Positions 7,435 to 14,546 of a stretch of 16,081 nt of DNA are shown in pieces. The position numbers and the translations under genes were made by a program. The DNA lies in assembly GCA_019689775.1 (NCBI GenBank), contig JADGGV010000039.1:1-16081 (forward strand), read 5' to 3'. Origin of the DNA: Gemmatimonadota bacterium (GTDB lineage Bacteria; Gemmatimonadota; Gemmatimonadetes; Longimicrobiales; RSA9). Positions within the stretch are counted from its first letter, which is position 1. The number at the start of each line of letters is the position of its first letter. The notes beneath the pieces are model-generated. The model made no database searches. It saw nothing but the letters and a program-made list of their open reading frames with translations, and had not been told where the DNA came from.

Positions 7435-7464
7435 CGGTGCGCTCGACGCGCGTCGGAGGGGTGC

Positions 7465-8895
7465 TTACTTGCCCTTGCGGACTTCCGCCTGGAGCTGGAG
7501 CGGCTGGAAGACACAGCCGGTGGCCGAGACCGGAACGTAGGCCACCTGCACCTTCTCCTGGAGCGCCTGCCGCAGCATCGGCCGCTGGTCGACGGCCATG
7601 CTCAGGTCGGTGCCCGGAGTGAGGCCTTCGACGACGCCCAGCGTGGTGCGGTCGGCGTAGACCGGCAGCCCGTTGACCGTCCCGAGGAACCCCAGGTCGC
7701 TCGGCTCGATGACGCGCGCGCCACCGAAGCTGACGTAGCGGAGCCGGTTCGTCCCGGTGCCGATCTCCAACGGGCGGCCCTGCATGTACCAGTCGGCCGT
7801 CGTGACCGTCGGCACGTTCGCGTACGCCTGCGAGAGCGGCACGCGGTCGCCGTTCTGCATGACCGTGGTGTCACCGGTCGATAGGTTGCGCGTCGCCTCG
7901 ATCGTCTTCAGGCCGCCCGGCGCCATCGGATCGACCACACACACCGTCACCCGCTCGGTCGCCGGCGGCGGCGGAGGCGGAGGCGGAGGCGCGGGGAGCG
8001 TCGCGACCGGCGCCGGCGGGGGCGACACGAGCCCCATCAGCGCGTTCAACCCACCCGTGAAGTAGAACTGGTGCACGGTCTTGCCGACCTTGTCGCCCAG
8101 CACGACCAGGTTGGTGGCGTCGATCTGCGCCGCGTTGAAGATCGGCGCCTTCCAGATCCGGTCGCCCGCCTCGAGCCGCACGGCGAAGTTCTTCGTCAGC
8201 CGCACGTCCGTGCCCAGGCCGACCAGGCCGGCGAACGTCGACGCTTCCTTCACGAAGAACGCGTTCGTCGCGACCGTCCCGGGGACGCCGATGAACCCCC
8301 GGCTGTCCGGCCCCTGGCACACGCCGGCCACGCAGAAGATCGGCGCGCCGGACACGCCCGTGATCTGCGTCACGCCCGGGATCGTGTCGAAAAAGAACTG
8401 GTCCAGCGCGACGAACCGGTCGCCGGGCGGGTTGATCCACTGCGCGCCCGCGCCGAGCGCCAGGTACGGCAGCCACTCGACCTTCGTGAAGCGCTTCCGC
8501 GGCTTCAGGAACCGCACCATGACATCGCCGGTGCCGCTCCACAGGTTCATGTCGTTGATCAGCGTGTTGCCACCGTTGTGCTGGTCGAAGTCGTTCGCGG
8601 CGTACGCGAAGTTCGCCCGCAGCCCCAGGTGCGGGACGAACCAGTAGCCGACCTGGGCGCCGACGATCCCGCCGCTCCCGAAGCTGAGGTCGCCCCCGCC
8701 GTTGATGATATCGTTGTCGATCAGGTTGTCGTCGATGATCCTCGGGAACACCGTCGTGTTGCTGAGCGCCTTCGTCGTCGTGTTCCACCCGCCGTTGATG
8801 TTCGCGTCCCAGTGGTAGAACTGCGCCGATGCTGGGAGAGCCGCCACTGATAGAGCCACGGCGGCCGCGAGCCCTGCCCTTCGGAGAACCTGCAT
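7465..8895 (-). CDS. Outer-membrane beta-barrel protein with poly-proline linker and C-terminal domain
   Basis: A 476-residue exported protein. The signal peptide (LRRAGLAAAVALSVAALPASA) should be cut after Ala24. Residues 25-290 are rich in alternating hydrophobic/polar strands and Gly (GGIVGAQVGYWFVPHLGLRA; TFAGLVGLGTDVRLTKNFAV), with an end resembling a last barrel strand (HQFYFTGGLNALMGL). This fits an OmpA/OMP_b-brl-type barrel. Residues 291-313 are a Pro-rich linker with nine consecutive prolines (303-311), as often links a barrel to a periplasmic domain. Residues 314-476 form a separate domain I do not recognise; it lacks an obvious OmpA peptidoglycan-binding motif. The ATG at 8893-8895 has a perfect AGGAGG 6 bases upstream, preferred over an in-frame ATG at 8911-8913 with no such site. 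Cys188/193 and Cys319/461 could pair. It is a single gene, closed by the hairpin at 7400-7434. Confidence 0.85.
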   Translation of the reverse strand: MQVLRRAGLAAAVALSVAALPASAQFYHWDANINGGWNTTTKALSNTTVFPRIIDDNLIDNDIINGGGDLSFGSGGIVGAQVGYWFVPHLGLRANFAYAANDFDQHNGGNTLINDMNLWSGTGDVMVRFLKPRKRFTKVEWLPYLALGAGAQWINPPGDRFVALDQFFFDTIPGVTQITGVSGAPIFCVAGVCQGPDSRGFIGVPGTVATNAFFVKEASTFAGLVGLGTDVRLTKNFAVRLEAGDRIWKAPIFNAAQIDATNLVVLGDKVGKTVHQFYFTGGLNALMGLVSPPPAPVATLPAPPPPPPPPPATERVTVCVVDPMAPGGLKTIEATRNLSTGDTTVMQNGDRVPLSQAYANVPTVTTADWYMQGRPLEIGTGTNRLRYVSFGGARVIEPSDLGFLGTVNGLPVYADRTTLGVVEGLTPGTDLSMAVDQRPMLRQALQEKVQVAYVPVSATGCVFQPLQLQAEVRKGK

Positions 8896-9254
8896 GCGAT
8901 GCCTCCTCGGCATGAGTTAGTCTCCGGCTGCGCCGGGGCGAGAGCGCGGGGTGCGCCTCTCCGGGCAGCTTGTCCGTGGCGGGGTGGAGGGTGCATGATG
9001 ACTGCCACCGGAGGGGGCGTCGAGCGGAACAGCCGATGGGACGAAAGTCCTATTCTGGTGCGACGTTGGCGCCCGCCGAGCGCGCGGCGGAGCCCGTCGC
9101 CGCCGGGACGGGACGCGTCGGAACCGCGCGCCGCCGGCCGGCGGCCGGCGGTCTCCGTCGACCGCGGCACGCGTGCCATCGCGACCGGCGCGCCGCCGTC
9201 GGCCCGATCGCCCGCGACCCCGGGGGACCCGCTCCGGCGCCGAGCCGTTCGCCC
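8896..9254. other. Divergent intergenic region between the outer-membrane protein (-) and OtsB (+)
   Basis: The region carries the perfect Shine-Dalgarno of the outer-membrane gene next to 8896. An AT-richer island at 9040-9065 (around AAAGTCCTATTCTGG) is the most promoter-like spot, but no good -35/-10 pair is evident on either strand. The otsB frame is open through most of it, with possible upstream starts (for example ATG at 9036). The translation there is Arg/Ala/Pro-rich and unlike the enzyme, so I treat it as non-coding. Confidence 0.45.
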
Positions 9255-10067
9255 GTGCACGACCGAGCCGACGCACCGCCCAACGCCCTCGCCCACTGGC
9301 CCGGGCTGGCCGCCACGCTCCGCGGCCGCCGCCTCGCCGTCTTCCTCGACTACGACGGCACGCTGACGCCGATCGTCGACCGCCCCGACCTCGCCGTCCT
9401 CTCCGAGGACATGCGCGAGACGCTGCGGCGCCTCGCCGCCACGTGGCCGACGGCCGTCGTGAGCGGCCGCGCCCGCGACGACGTGGCCGCCCGCGTGGGC
9501 GTCGACGCCCTCAACTACGCGGGGGTCCACGGGTTCGACATCGTCGGGCCCGACGCGGCCGGGCCACACCTCGAGGTCAAGCCCGGGCTGGCGCCGGCCG
9601 TGGCCCGCGTCGCCGAGGAGCTGCGCCGCCGGACGGCCGGCATCCCCGGCGTGCTCGTGGAGGACAAGCGCTTCGCCGCGGCCGTGCACTACCGCCTCGT
9701 CCCCGAGGCGCGCGTGCCGGAGGTCGAGCGCATCGTCGACGACGTGCTCGCGCGTCACCCGGAGCTGCGGAAGGCGCTCGGCAAGAAGGTGTTCGAGCTG
9801 CGCCCGGCCATCGACTGGGACAAGGGGCGCGCCGTGCGCTGGATCCTGAGCGCGCTCGGGCTGGACCGGCCGGACGTGGTTCCGCTCTACGTGGGCGACG
9901 ATGTCACCGACGAGGACGCGTTCCGCGCGCTCCGGGACCACGGGGTCGGCCTCCTCGTCGCCGACACGCCGCGTCCGACCGCCGCGAGCTACTCGCTGCG
10001 GGATGTGGGCGAGGTCCGCGAGTTCCTCGAGCGCCTCGTCGGCCTCGGGGCGACGACGTCGCGCTGA
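9255..10067 (+). CDS. otsB: Trehalose-6-phosphate phosphatase
   Basis: A HAD-superfamily phosphatase that hydrolyses trehalose 6-phosphate to trehalose in the cytoplasm, the last step of the OtsA/OtsB pathway. All HAD motifs are present. Motif I is FLDYDGTLTPI, with nucleophile Asp32 and acid/base Asp34. Motif II is VVSGR, with Ser70. Motif III is Lys190 in AIDWDKGRAVRWIL. Motif IV is GDDVTDEDAF, with Asp215, Asp216 and Asp219. The NYAGVHGFDI and FELRPAIDWDKG segments are characteristic of OtsB. From the GTG at 9255 the protein has 270 residues, the usual length. That start lacks a strong ribosome binding site, so the true start could differ by some codons. No otsA is in the window. A strong hairpin terminator follows 30 bases after the stop. 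Confidence 0.92.
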   Translation: MHDRADAPPNALAHWPGLAATLRGRRLAVFLDYDGTLTPIVDRPDLAVLSEDMRETLRRLAATWPTAVVSGRARDDVAARVGVDALNYAGVHGFDIVGPDAAGPHLEVKPGLAPAVARVAEELRRRTAGIPGVLVEDKRFAAAVHYRLVPEARVPEVERIVDDVLARHPELRKALGKKVFELRPAIDWDKGRAVRWILSALGLDRPDVVPLYVGDDVTDEDAFRALRDHGVGLLVADTPRPTAASYSLRDVGEVREFLERLVGLGATTSR

Positions 10068-10096
10068 CCGCGCCGGCGGGGCCGCCGGACAACGAA

Positions 10097-10129
10097 GAAG
10101 GGAGCCGTCGCATTGCGACGGCTCCCTTC
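10097..10129. terminator. Strong bidirectional hairpin between otsB and selC
   Basis: Arms 10097-10111 (GAAGGGAGCCGTCGC) and 10115-10129 are perfectly complementary over 15 bases around a 3-base loop, and an outer pair (CCGGAC and GTCCGG) extends the fold. It lies between two converging transcription units, otsB (+) and tRNA-Sec (-), so it can serve both. Confidence 0.8.
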
Positions 10130-10160
10130 GTGTCCGGTTGCGATCCGGCACCGGAGCAGG

Positions 10161-10254
10161 CGGGACCGCGTGGGAGTCGAACCCACCCGGGCGGGTCTTA
10201 GCCGCCCACAGCCGTTTTGAAGACGACGGGCGCCACCGGGCGCCATGCGACCCC
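10161..10254 (-). tRNA. selC: Selenocysteine tRNA (anticodon UCA)
   Basis: The minus-strand sequence folds as a bacterial tRNA-Sec of 94 nucleotides, without an encoded CCA. The acceptor stem has 8 pairs (GGGGTCGC at 10254-10247 with GCGGTCCC at 10169-10162, two of them G-U). The discriminator is G at 10161. The D-stem has 6 pairs (GGCGCC with GGCGCC) closing a 4-base loop (CGGT). The anticodon stem is GTCGT/ACGGC, with loop CTTCAAA and anticodon TCA (10218-10220). The long variable arm has a 6-pair stem (GGGCGG/CCGCCC). The T-arm has 5 pairs (GTGGG/CCCAC) and loop TTCGACT. The 8+5 acceptor/T helix, long D-stem and UCA anticodon together are diagnostic and separate it from tRNA-Leu, tRNA-Ser or a suppressor. 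It reads UGA as Sec with SelB. No selA, selB or selD lies nearby. The otsB-selC terminator sits downstream. Confidence 0.93.
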
Positions 10255-10449
10255 GAGGTATCGTCGAAGAGGGGATGCCGCCGCGTGCTCGTCGGCGCTC
10301 GACCGAGCGCGCCGGGCGGCCCGGGACGACGCCTCCAACGCTACGTGGACCGAAGATCACGAGTCAAGGCGACGGGGCGCATCCGCCCGCGCGCCACGCC
10401 CCCGGGCCGGCATCTCGGTGTCGCCCGCGCGTCGCGCCCGCGCGCCGCC

Positions 10450-11745
10450 TCAGAGGGCCAGCAGCCCCGGGTTGAGCACGCCGTCCGGCGCGTCGAAGTC
10501 GAGCCCCAGGAGCGTCGCGACGAGGGGGGCGATGTTCTCCAGCGGAAGCAGCGGGGCGACGGCGCCCTTGCGGAACCCGGCCCCCGAACCGACGAACCCG
10601 GTGTTCATCTCCGGGTAGTGCGGATCGTAGCCGTGCCCCGCGCCTCGCGCCCCCTGGACCAGACGACCGCCGGGCGCGTCGGTGATCGTGATCCCTGGCC
10701 TGGCCGCCAGCGCGAAGGGCGCCTCCGGGTCCGCCCCGATCCGGTCCAACGCATCCCGCTCCAGGATGGTGAAGAGCCGCCGCTCGCCCCGGCGCAGGCC
10801 GTCCAGGAGTCGCCGCACCGCAACGACGGCCTCCTCGTCCCCGGCGTCGCGGAGCCGCAGGAACGCTGCGCCGCCGGTCGCGTGGAACGTCGCCCGCCAA
10901 CGGCCGCGGTCGGGCCGCGCCTCCATCAGGCCGGCGTCGACGAGCAGCACGTTTGGGCGTAGCTCCGTGTGGATGTCGACCTCCCCGTGGTCGCCGGTGA
11001 TGGCGAACGCCGTGCGGTCACGCAGGCCCAGTCGCTCGATGACCTCGAGGATCTGGCCGATGGCGCGGTCGGCCGCGCCGACCGCCCGGCGCACCTCCGG
11101 ATTGCTCAGCCCGAGCTGGTGCTGGATGTGGTCGATGGCGATCAGGTGGACCAGCAACAGCGCCGGGCGGTAGCGCTCCAGGAGGTAACCGGCAATCGCG
11201 CCGAGGCGGTCCTCCCGCGCGAGGCGCCGGATGCTGAAGTTCGCCTCTCGCAGCCGGCCCACGGCCTCGCGCTCGACCTCCTCGAACAGCCTCTCGGGCA
11301 TCGTCGCCTGCCGGATCGGCTCCATGGCGTCGATCCGATCGGAGAGCGGCCAGATTTCCGGGACGTTCCAATCGATGGCGGCGCCGACCGTGACCGGCCA
11401 GGAGACCGCCGCGCTCGTCAGGCCCGCCGCTCGCACGGCGTCCCAGAGCGTGGGGACGCGGATCGCCGAGGCCTCCCAGTACCAGCGCCGCGTTTGGCCC
11501 GCCGGCTCGAACGGCTCGTTGAAGTAGATGCCGTGGCGCGCCGGGAGCGCGCCCGTCACCATCGTGGTGTGGGCCGGGTAGGTGAGCGAGGGGAACACGC
11601 CGCGCACGCCGTGGGCGTACGCCCCCTCCCAGCACAGCTCCTGGAGCGTGGGCGCGGGCCAGGTCTCGTCCATGCAGAACTCCGGACGGAAGCCATCCAC
11701 GGAGACCAGGACCACGTGGTCGACCACGGGGTCTCGACGAGGCAT
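10450..11745 (-). CDS. Alkaline-phosphatase-superfamily phosphodiesterase (type I nucleotide pyrophosphatase/NPP-like)
   Basis: A 431-residue enzyme of the Phosphodiest (NPP) branch, which hydrolyses phosphodiesters or pyrophosphates such as nucleotides with two metal ions. The full ligand set is visible: Asp17 in LVSVDGFRPE; the nucleophile Thr55 in FPSLTYPAHTTMVTG; Asp205 and His209 in HLIAIDHIQHQLG; Asp252-His253 in ITGDHGE; and His371 in GHGYDP, followed by the family-typical MNTGFVGSGAGFRKG. The actual substrate cannot be told from sequence. I chose the ATG at 11743-11745, with GGAGGG 5 bases upstream. With this start there is no signal peptide, so it is predicted cytoplasmic, which is unusual because many relatives are exported. 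The frame is open 86 codons further upstream and includes a hydrophobic run (ACALVAIVVLTAVV), but this is antisense to the phosphoketolase start and followed by non-coding-like sequence. It is divergent from the phosphoketolase. Confidence 0.9.
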   Translation of the reverse strand: MPRRDPVVDHVVLVSVDGFRPEFCMDETWPAPTLQELCWEGAYAHGVRGVFPSLTYPAHTTMVTGALPARHGIYFNEPFEPAGQTRRWYWEASAIRVPTLWDAVRAAGLTSAAVSWPVTVGAAIDWNVPEIWPLSDRIDAMEPIRQATMPERLFEEVEREAVGRLREANFSIRRLAREDRLGAIAGYLLERYRPALLLVHLIAIDHIQHQLGLSNPEVRRAVGAADRAIGQILEVIERLGLRDRTAFAITGDHGEVDIHTELRPNVLLVDAGLMEARPDRGRWRATFHATGGAAFLRLRDAGDEEAVVAVRRLLDGLRRGERRLFTILERDALDRIGADPEAPFALAARPGITITDAPGGRLVQGARGAGHGYDPHYPEMNTGFVGSGAGFRKGAVAPLLPLENIAPLVATLLGLDFDAPDGVLNPGLLAL

Positions 11746-11902
11746 CGTTTCCCTCCGATCGCCGATGCGGCCATCGCGCCCGCCGGCCCCCGAGCCGACG
11801 GTGCGGCCGACCCACCGGCCCTTAGACCCGGCACGCCGTATGCCCGTCCCGCGCCGATCGAACCCTTCGGGGCCAGGCTCCACGACGGCGGTGAGGACGA
11901 CG
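11746..11902. promoter_or_regulatory. Short divergent promoter region (phosphodiesterase - / phosphoketolase +)
   Basis: These 157 bases separate two head-to-head genes and must hold both promoters. The ribosome binding sites are visible at each end (GGAGGG for the minus gene, GAGG about 6 bases before the plus ATG). No confident -35/-10 elements or operator palindromes were recognised. Confidence 0.4.
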
Positions 11903-14302
11903 ATGGCCACGAGAGCACAGGCGCCGGCGGCGGCCGAGCGCCCCGACCCACCCCTGACACCGGACGAGCTGCGCAAGCTCGACGCGTACTGGCGCGCCGC
12001 CAATTACCTGTCCGTCGGCCAGATCTACCTGCTCGACAACCCGCTGCTCCGCCAGCCGCTCCGGCCGGAGCACATCAAGCCGCGGCTGCTCGGGCACTGG
12101 GGCACGACGCCGGGGCTGAACTTCATCTACGCGCACCTGAACCGGGTCATCCGGCGCGGCGACCTGGACATGATCTTCGTCACGGGGCCCGGGCACGGCG
12201 GGCCGGCCGTCGTCGCGAATACGTACCTGGAGGGCACCTACAGCGAGCTTTACCCCGAGGTGTCCCGGGACGCCGAGGGGATGCAGCGCCTCTTCAAGCA
12301 GTTCTCCTTCCCGGGCGGCATCCCGAGCCACGCGGCGCCGGAGACCCCGGGCTCGATCAACGAGGGCGGCGAACTCGGCTATTCCCTGGCCCACGCCTTC
12401 GGCGCCGCGTTCGACAACCCCGATCTGATCGTGGCGTGCGTCGTCGGCGACGGCGAGGCCGAGACCGGCCCGCTGGCGGCGGCCTGGCACTCGAACAAGT
12501 TCCTCGACCCGATCACCGACGGCGCGGTGCTGCCGATCCTGCACCTGAACGGCTACAAGATCGCCGGCCCCACGGTCCTGGCCCGGATCGGCGCCGACGA
12601 GCTGGACGCCCTGTTCCGCGGCTACGGCTGGACGCCCTACCTCGTCGAGGGCGACGAGCCGCTGCCCACCCACCAGGCCATGGCCGCGACGCTGGACACC
12701 GTGATCGCCGAGATCCGCCGGATCCAGGCGGATGCGCGCGCCAGCGCGCGGGCCGTGCGCCCGCGCTGGCCGATGATCATCATGCGCACCCCGAAGGGCT
12801 GGACCGGGCCCGCCGAGGTCGACGGCAAGAAGGTCGAAGGCACGTGGCGCTCCCACCAGGTGCCGCTCGCCGAGGTGCGCACCCGGCCCGAGCACCTGCG
12901 GCTCCTCGAGCAGTGGATGAAGAGCTACCGTCCCGAGGAGCTCTTCGACGAGAACGGGACGCTCGCCCCCGAGCTGGCGGCGCTCGCCCCCGACGGCCAG
13001 CGCCGGATGGGCGCCAACCCCCATGCGAACGGCGGGATCCTGCTCCACGACCTGCGCATGCCGGACTTCCGCGAGTACGCCGTCGCCGTGCCGGCGCCCG
13101 GGACCGTCGTGGCGGAGGCGACGCGGGTCCTCGGTCGTTTCCTGCGCGACGTGATGCGGAGGAACGCCGACCGTCGCAACTTCCGCGTCTTCGGCCCCGA
13201 CGAGACCGCCTCCAACCGGCTCGATGCGCTCTTCGAGGTCACGGCCCGGACCTGGCTCGCCGAGCGGCGCGCGGGCGACGAGCAGCTCGCCCCCGACGGC
13301 CGCGTCATGGAGATCCTCAGCGAGCATACCTGCCAGGGCTGGCTCGAGGGCTACCTCCTGACCGGCCGCCACGGCTTCTTCTCCTGCTACGAGGCCTTCA
13401 TCCACATCGTCGACTCGATGTTCAACCAGCACGCGAAGTGGCTGAAGGTCACCCGCGAGATCCCCTGGCGCCGCCCCATCGCCTCGCTGAACTACCTGCT
13501 GACGTCACACGTCTGGCGTCAGGACCACAACGGCTTCTCGCACCAGGACCCGGGCTTCATCGATCACGTCGTCAACAAGAAAGCCGACGTGATCCGCGTC
13601 TACCTCCCGCCCGACGCCAACACGCTCCTCTCCGTCGCCGACCACTGCCTCCGCAGCCGCAACTACGTCAACGTCATCGTCGCCGGGAAGCAGCCGGCCC
13701 TCCAGTACCTCGACATGGATCGGGCCATCGCGCACGCCACCGCCGGGATCGGCATCTGGGAGTGGGCGAGCAACGATCGCGACGCCGAGCCCGACGTCGT
13801 CATGGCCTGCGCCGGCGACGTCCCCACGCTCGAGACGCTGGCCGCCGTCAGCCTCCTGCGCGAGTACGTCCCGGACCTCAAGGTGCGCGTCGTCAACGTC
13901 GTCGACCTTATGCGCCTCCAGCCCGCCGAGGAGCACCCGCACGGCCTCCCGGACCGCGACTTCGACACGCTCTTCACCACTGACAAGCCGATCGTGTTCG
14001 CCTACCACGGCTACCCGTGGCTCATCCACCGCCTCACCTACCGTCGGACGAACCACGACAACCTCCACGTCCGCGGCTACAAGGAGGAAGGCACCACGAC
14101 GACGCCGTTCGACATGGCCGTGCTGAACGAGATCGACCGCTTCCACCTCGTCGCGGACGTGATCGACCGCGTCCCGCGCCTGCGCACCATCGCCGCGTAC
14201 GCGAAGCAGGCGATCCGCGACAAGCTCGTCCAGCACAAGCACTACATCACCACCTACGGCGAGGACCTGCCCGAGATCCGCGACTGGAGGTGGCCGGGCT
14301 GA
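11903..14302 (+). CDS. xfp: Xylulose-5-phosphate/fructose-6-phosphate phosphoketolase
   Basis: A full-length 799-residue phosphoketolase. It is a cytoplasmic thiamine-diphosphate enzyme that splits xylulose 5-phosphate (and usually fructose 6-phosphate) with phosphate into acetyl phosphate plus glyceraldehyde 3-phosphate (or erythrose 4-phosphate). The XFP_N domain shows GHWGTTPGLNFIYAHLNRVI (His65) and TGPGHGGPAVVANTYLEG (His98), and the diphosphate/Mg site GDGEAETGPLAAAWHSNKFL (Gly182-Asp183-Gly184, Asn198). The central and C-terminal domains carry SEHTCQGWLEGYLLTGRHGF, TSHVWRQDHNGFSHQDPGFI and YLPPDANTLLSVADHCL, ending GEDLPEIRDWRW. No motif is missing and the length is usual. Start: ATG at 11903 with GAGG 6 bases upstream; the frame is open upstream but antisense to the neighbour. 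Neither acetate kinase nor phosphotransacetylase is in the window. Whether it is xylulose-only or bifunctional is not decidable here. Confidence 0.96.
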   Translation: MATRAQAPAAAERPDPPLTPDELRKLDAYWRAANYLSVGQIYLLDNPLLRQPLRPEHIKPRLLGHWGTTPGLNFIYAHLNRVIRRGDLDMIFVTGPGHGGPAVVANTYLEGTYSELYPEVSRDAEGMQRLFKQFSFPGGIPSHAAPETPGSINEGGELGYSLAHAFGAAFDNPDLIVACVVGDGEAETGPLAAAWHSNKFLDPITDGAVLPILHLNGYKIAGPTVLARIGADELDALFRGYGWTPYLVEGDEPLPTHQAMAATLDTVIAEIRRIQADARASARAVRPRWPMIIMRTPKGWTGPAEVDGKKVEGTWRSHQVPLAEVRTRPEHLRLLEQWMKSYRPEELFDENGTLAPELAALAPDGQRRMGANPHANGGILLHDLRMPDFREYAVAVPAPGTVVAEATRVLGRFLRDVMRRNADRRNFRVFGPDETASNRLDALFEVTARTWLAERRAGDEQLAPDGRVMEILSEHTCQGWLEGYLLTGRHGFFSCYEAFIHIVDSMFNQHAKWLKVTREIPWRRPIASLNYLLTSHVWRQDHNGFSHQDPGFIDHVVNKKADVIRVYLPPDANTLLSVADHCLRSRNYVNVIVAGKQPALQYLDMDRAIAHATAGIGIWEWASNDRDAEPDVVMACAGDVPTLETLAAVSLLREYVPDLKVRVVNVVDLMRLQPAEEHPHGLPDRDFDTLFTTDKPIVFAYHGYPWLIHRLTYRRTNHDNLHVRGYKEEGTTTTPFDMAVLNEIDRFHLVADVIDRVPRLRTIAAYAKQAIRDKLVQHKHYITTYGEDLPEIRDWRWPG

Positions 14303-14304
14303 CA

Positions 14305-14466
14305 TCCGGTCCGGCAACTCCGTCCGCCCTTTCCGCTCTCGCGTACAGGTCCGCTCCCGCTCTCGGACCTCCACGCGGGTGGGCGAGCGGATGCGCGCGC
14401 GGCTGGGGGATCGCGGTCTCCTCCACTCCCCCACTCCGGAACGGCCGGGAGCGGGAGCGGAAGCGG
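14305..14466. repeat. Dispersed intergenic repeat, copy B (large inverted repeat)
   Basis: It carries the same ordered blocks as 2053-2147 in the same orientation, with about 70 extra bases in the middle. Outer arms 14351-14366 and 14445-14460 are complementary at 15 of 16 positions, enclosing a 78-base loop. A small hairpin (AGGTCCG / CGGACCT) lies inside the left side. It sits between the converging 3' ends of the phosphoketolase and the solute-binding protein, so it may also terminate transcription. Nothing else is seen in the 244-base gap. Confidence 0.55.
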
Positions 14467-14546
14467 CGGCGACACGGATCCGACGGACCTCGTGTGAGCC
14501 GGCGGGGTGGGGTCGGAGACGTCGCCGGGATGGCGGGAACGGGAGA

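Noticed and set aside
7122..7514. Minus-strand open frame of 130 codons
   Set aside because: Its translation is Ser/Arg/Gly-rich, it overlaps the end of the outer-membrane protein gene and contains the hairpin at 7400-7434, so it is not a credible gene.
8970..9254. N-terminal extension of OtsB from upstream starts
   Set aside because: The extension would add up to 95 residues of low-complexity Arg/Ala/Pro sequence not seen in the family; the GTG at 9255 gives the usual length.
10161..10254. tRNA-Leu or tRNA-Ser reading of the tRNA gene
   Set aside because: The long variable arm is shared, but the anticodon is UCA (reads UGA), the acceptor stem has 8 pairs and the D-stem 6 pairs, which fit only tRNA-Sec.
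10255..10449. Possible small gene between selC and the phosphodiesterase
   Set aside because: Open frames here are short, start without ribosome binding sites, and continue antisense into the phosphodiesterase.
11822..13432. A minus-strand open frame of 536 codons opposite the phosphoketolase
   Set aside because: It is a mirror of phosphoketolase codons with no independent signal.
10969..13983. A plus-strand open frame of about 1,000 codons across the phosphodiesterase and phosphoketolase
   Set aside because: It is a shadow frame of two genes with complete catalytic motifs, and its translation is low-complexity with no recognisable domain.
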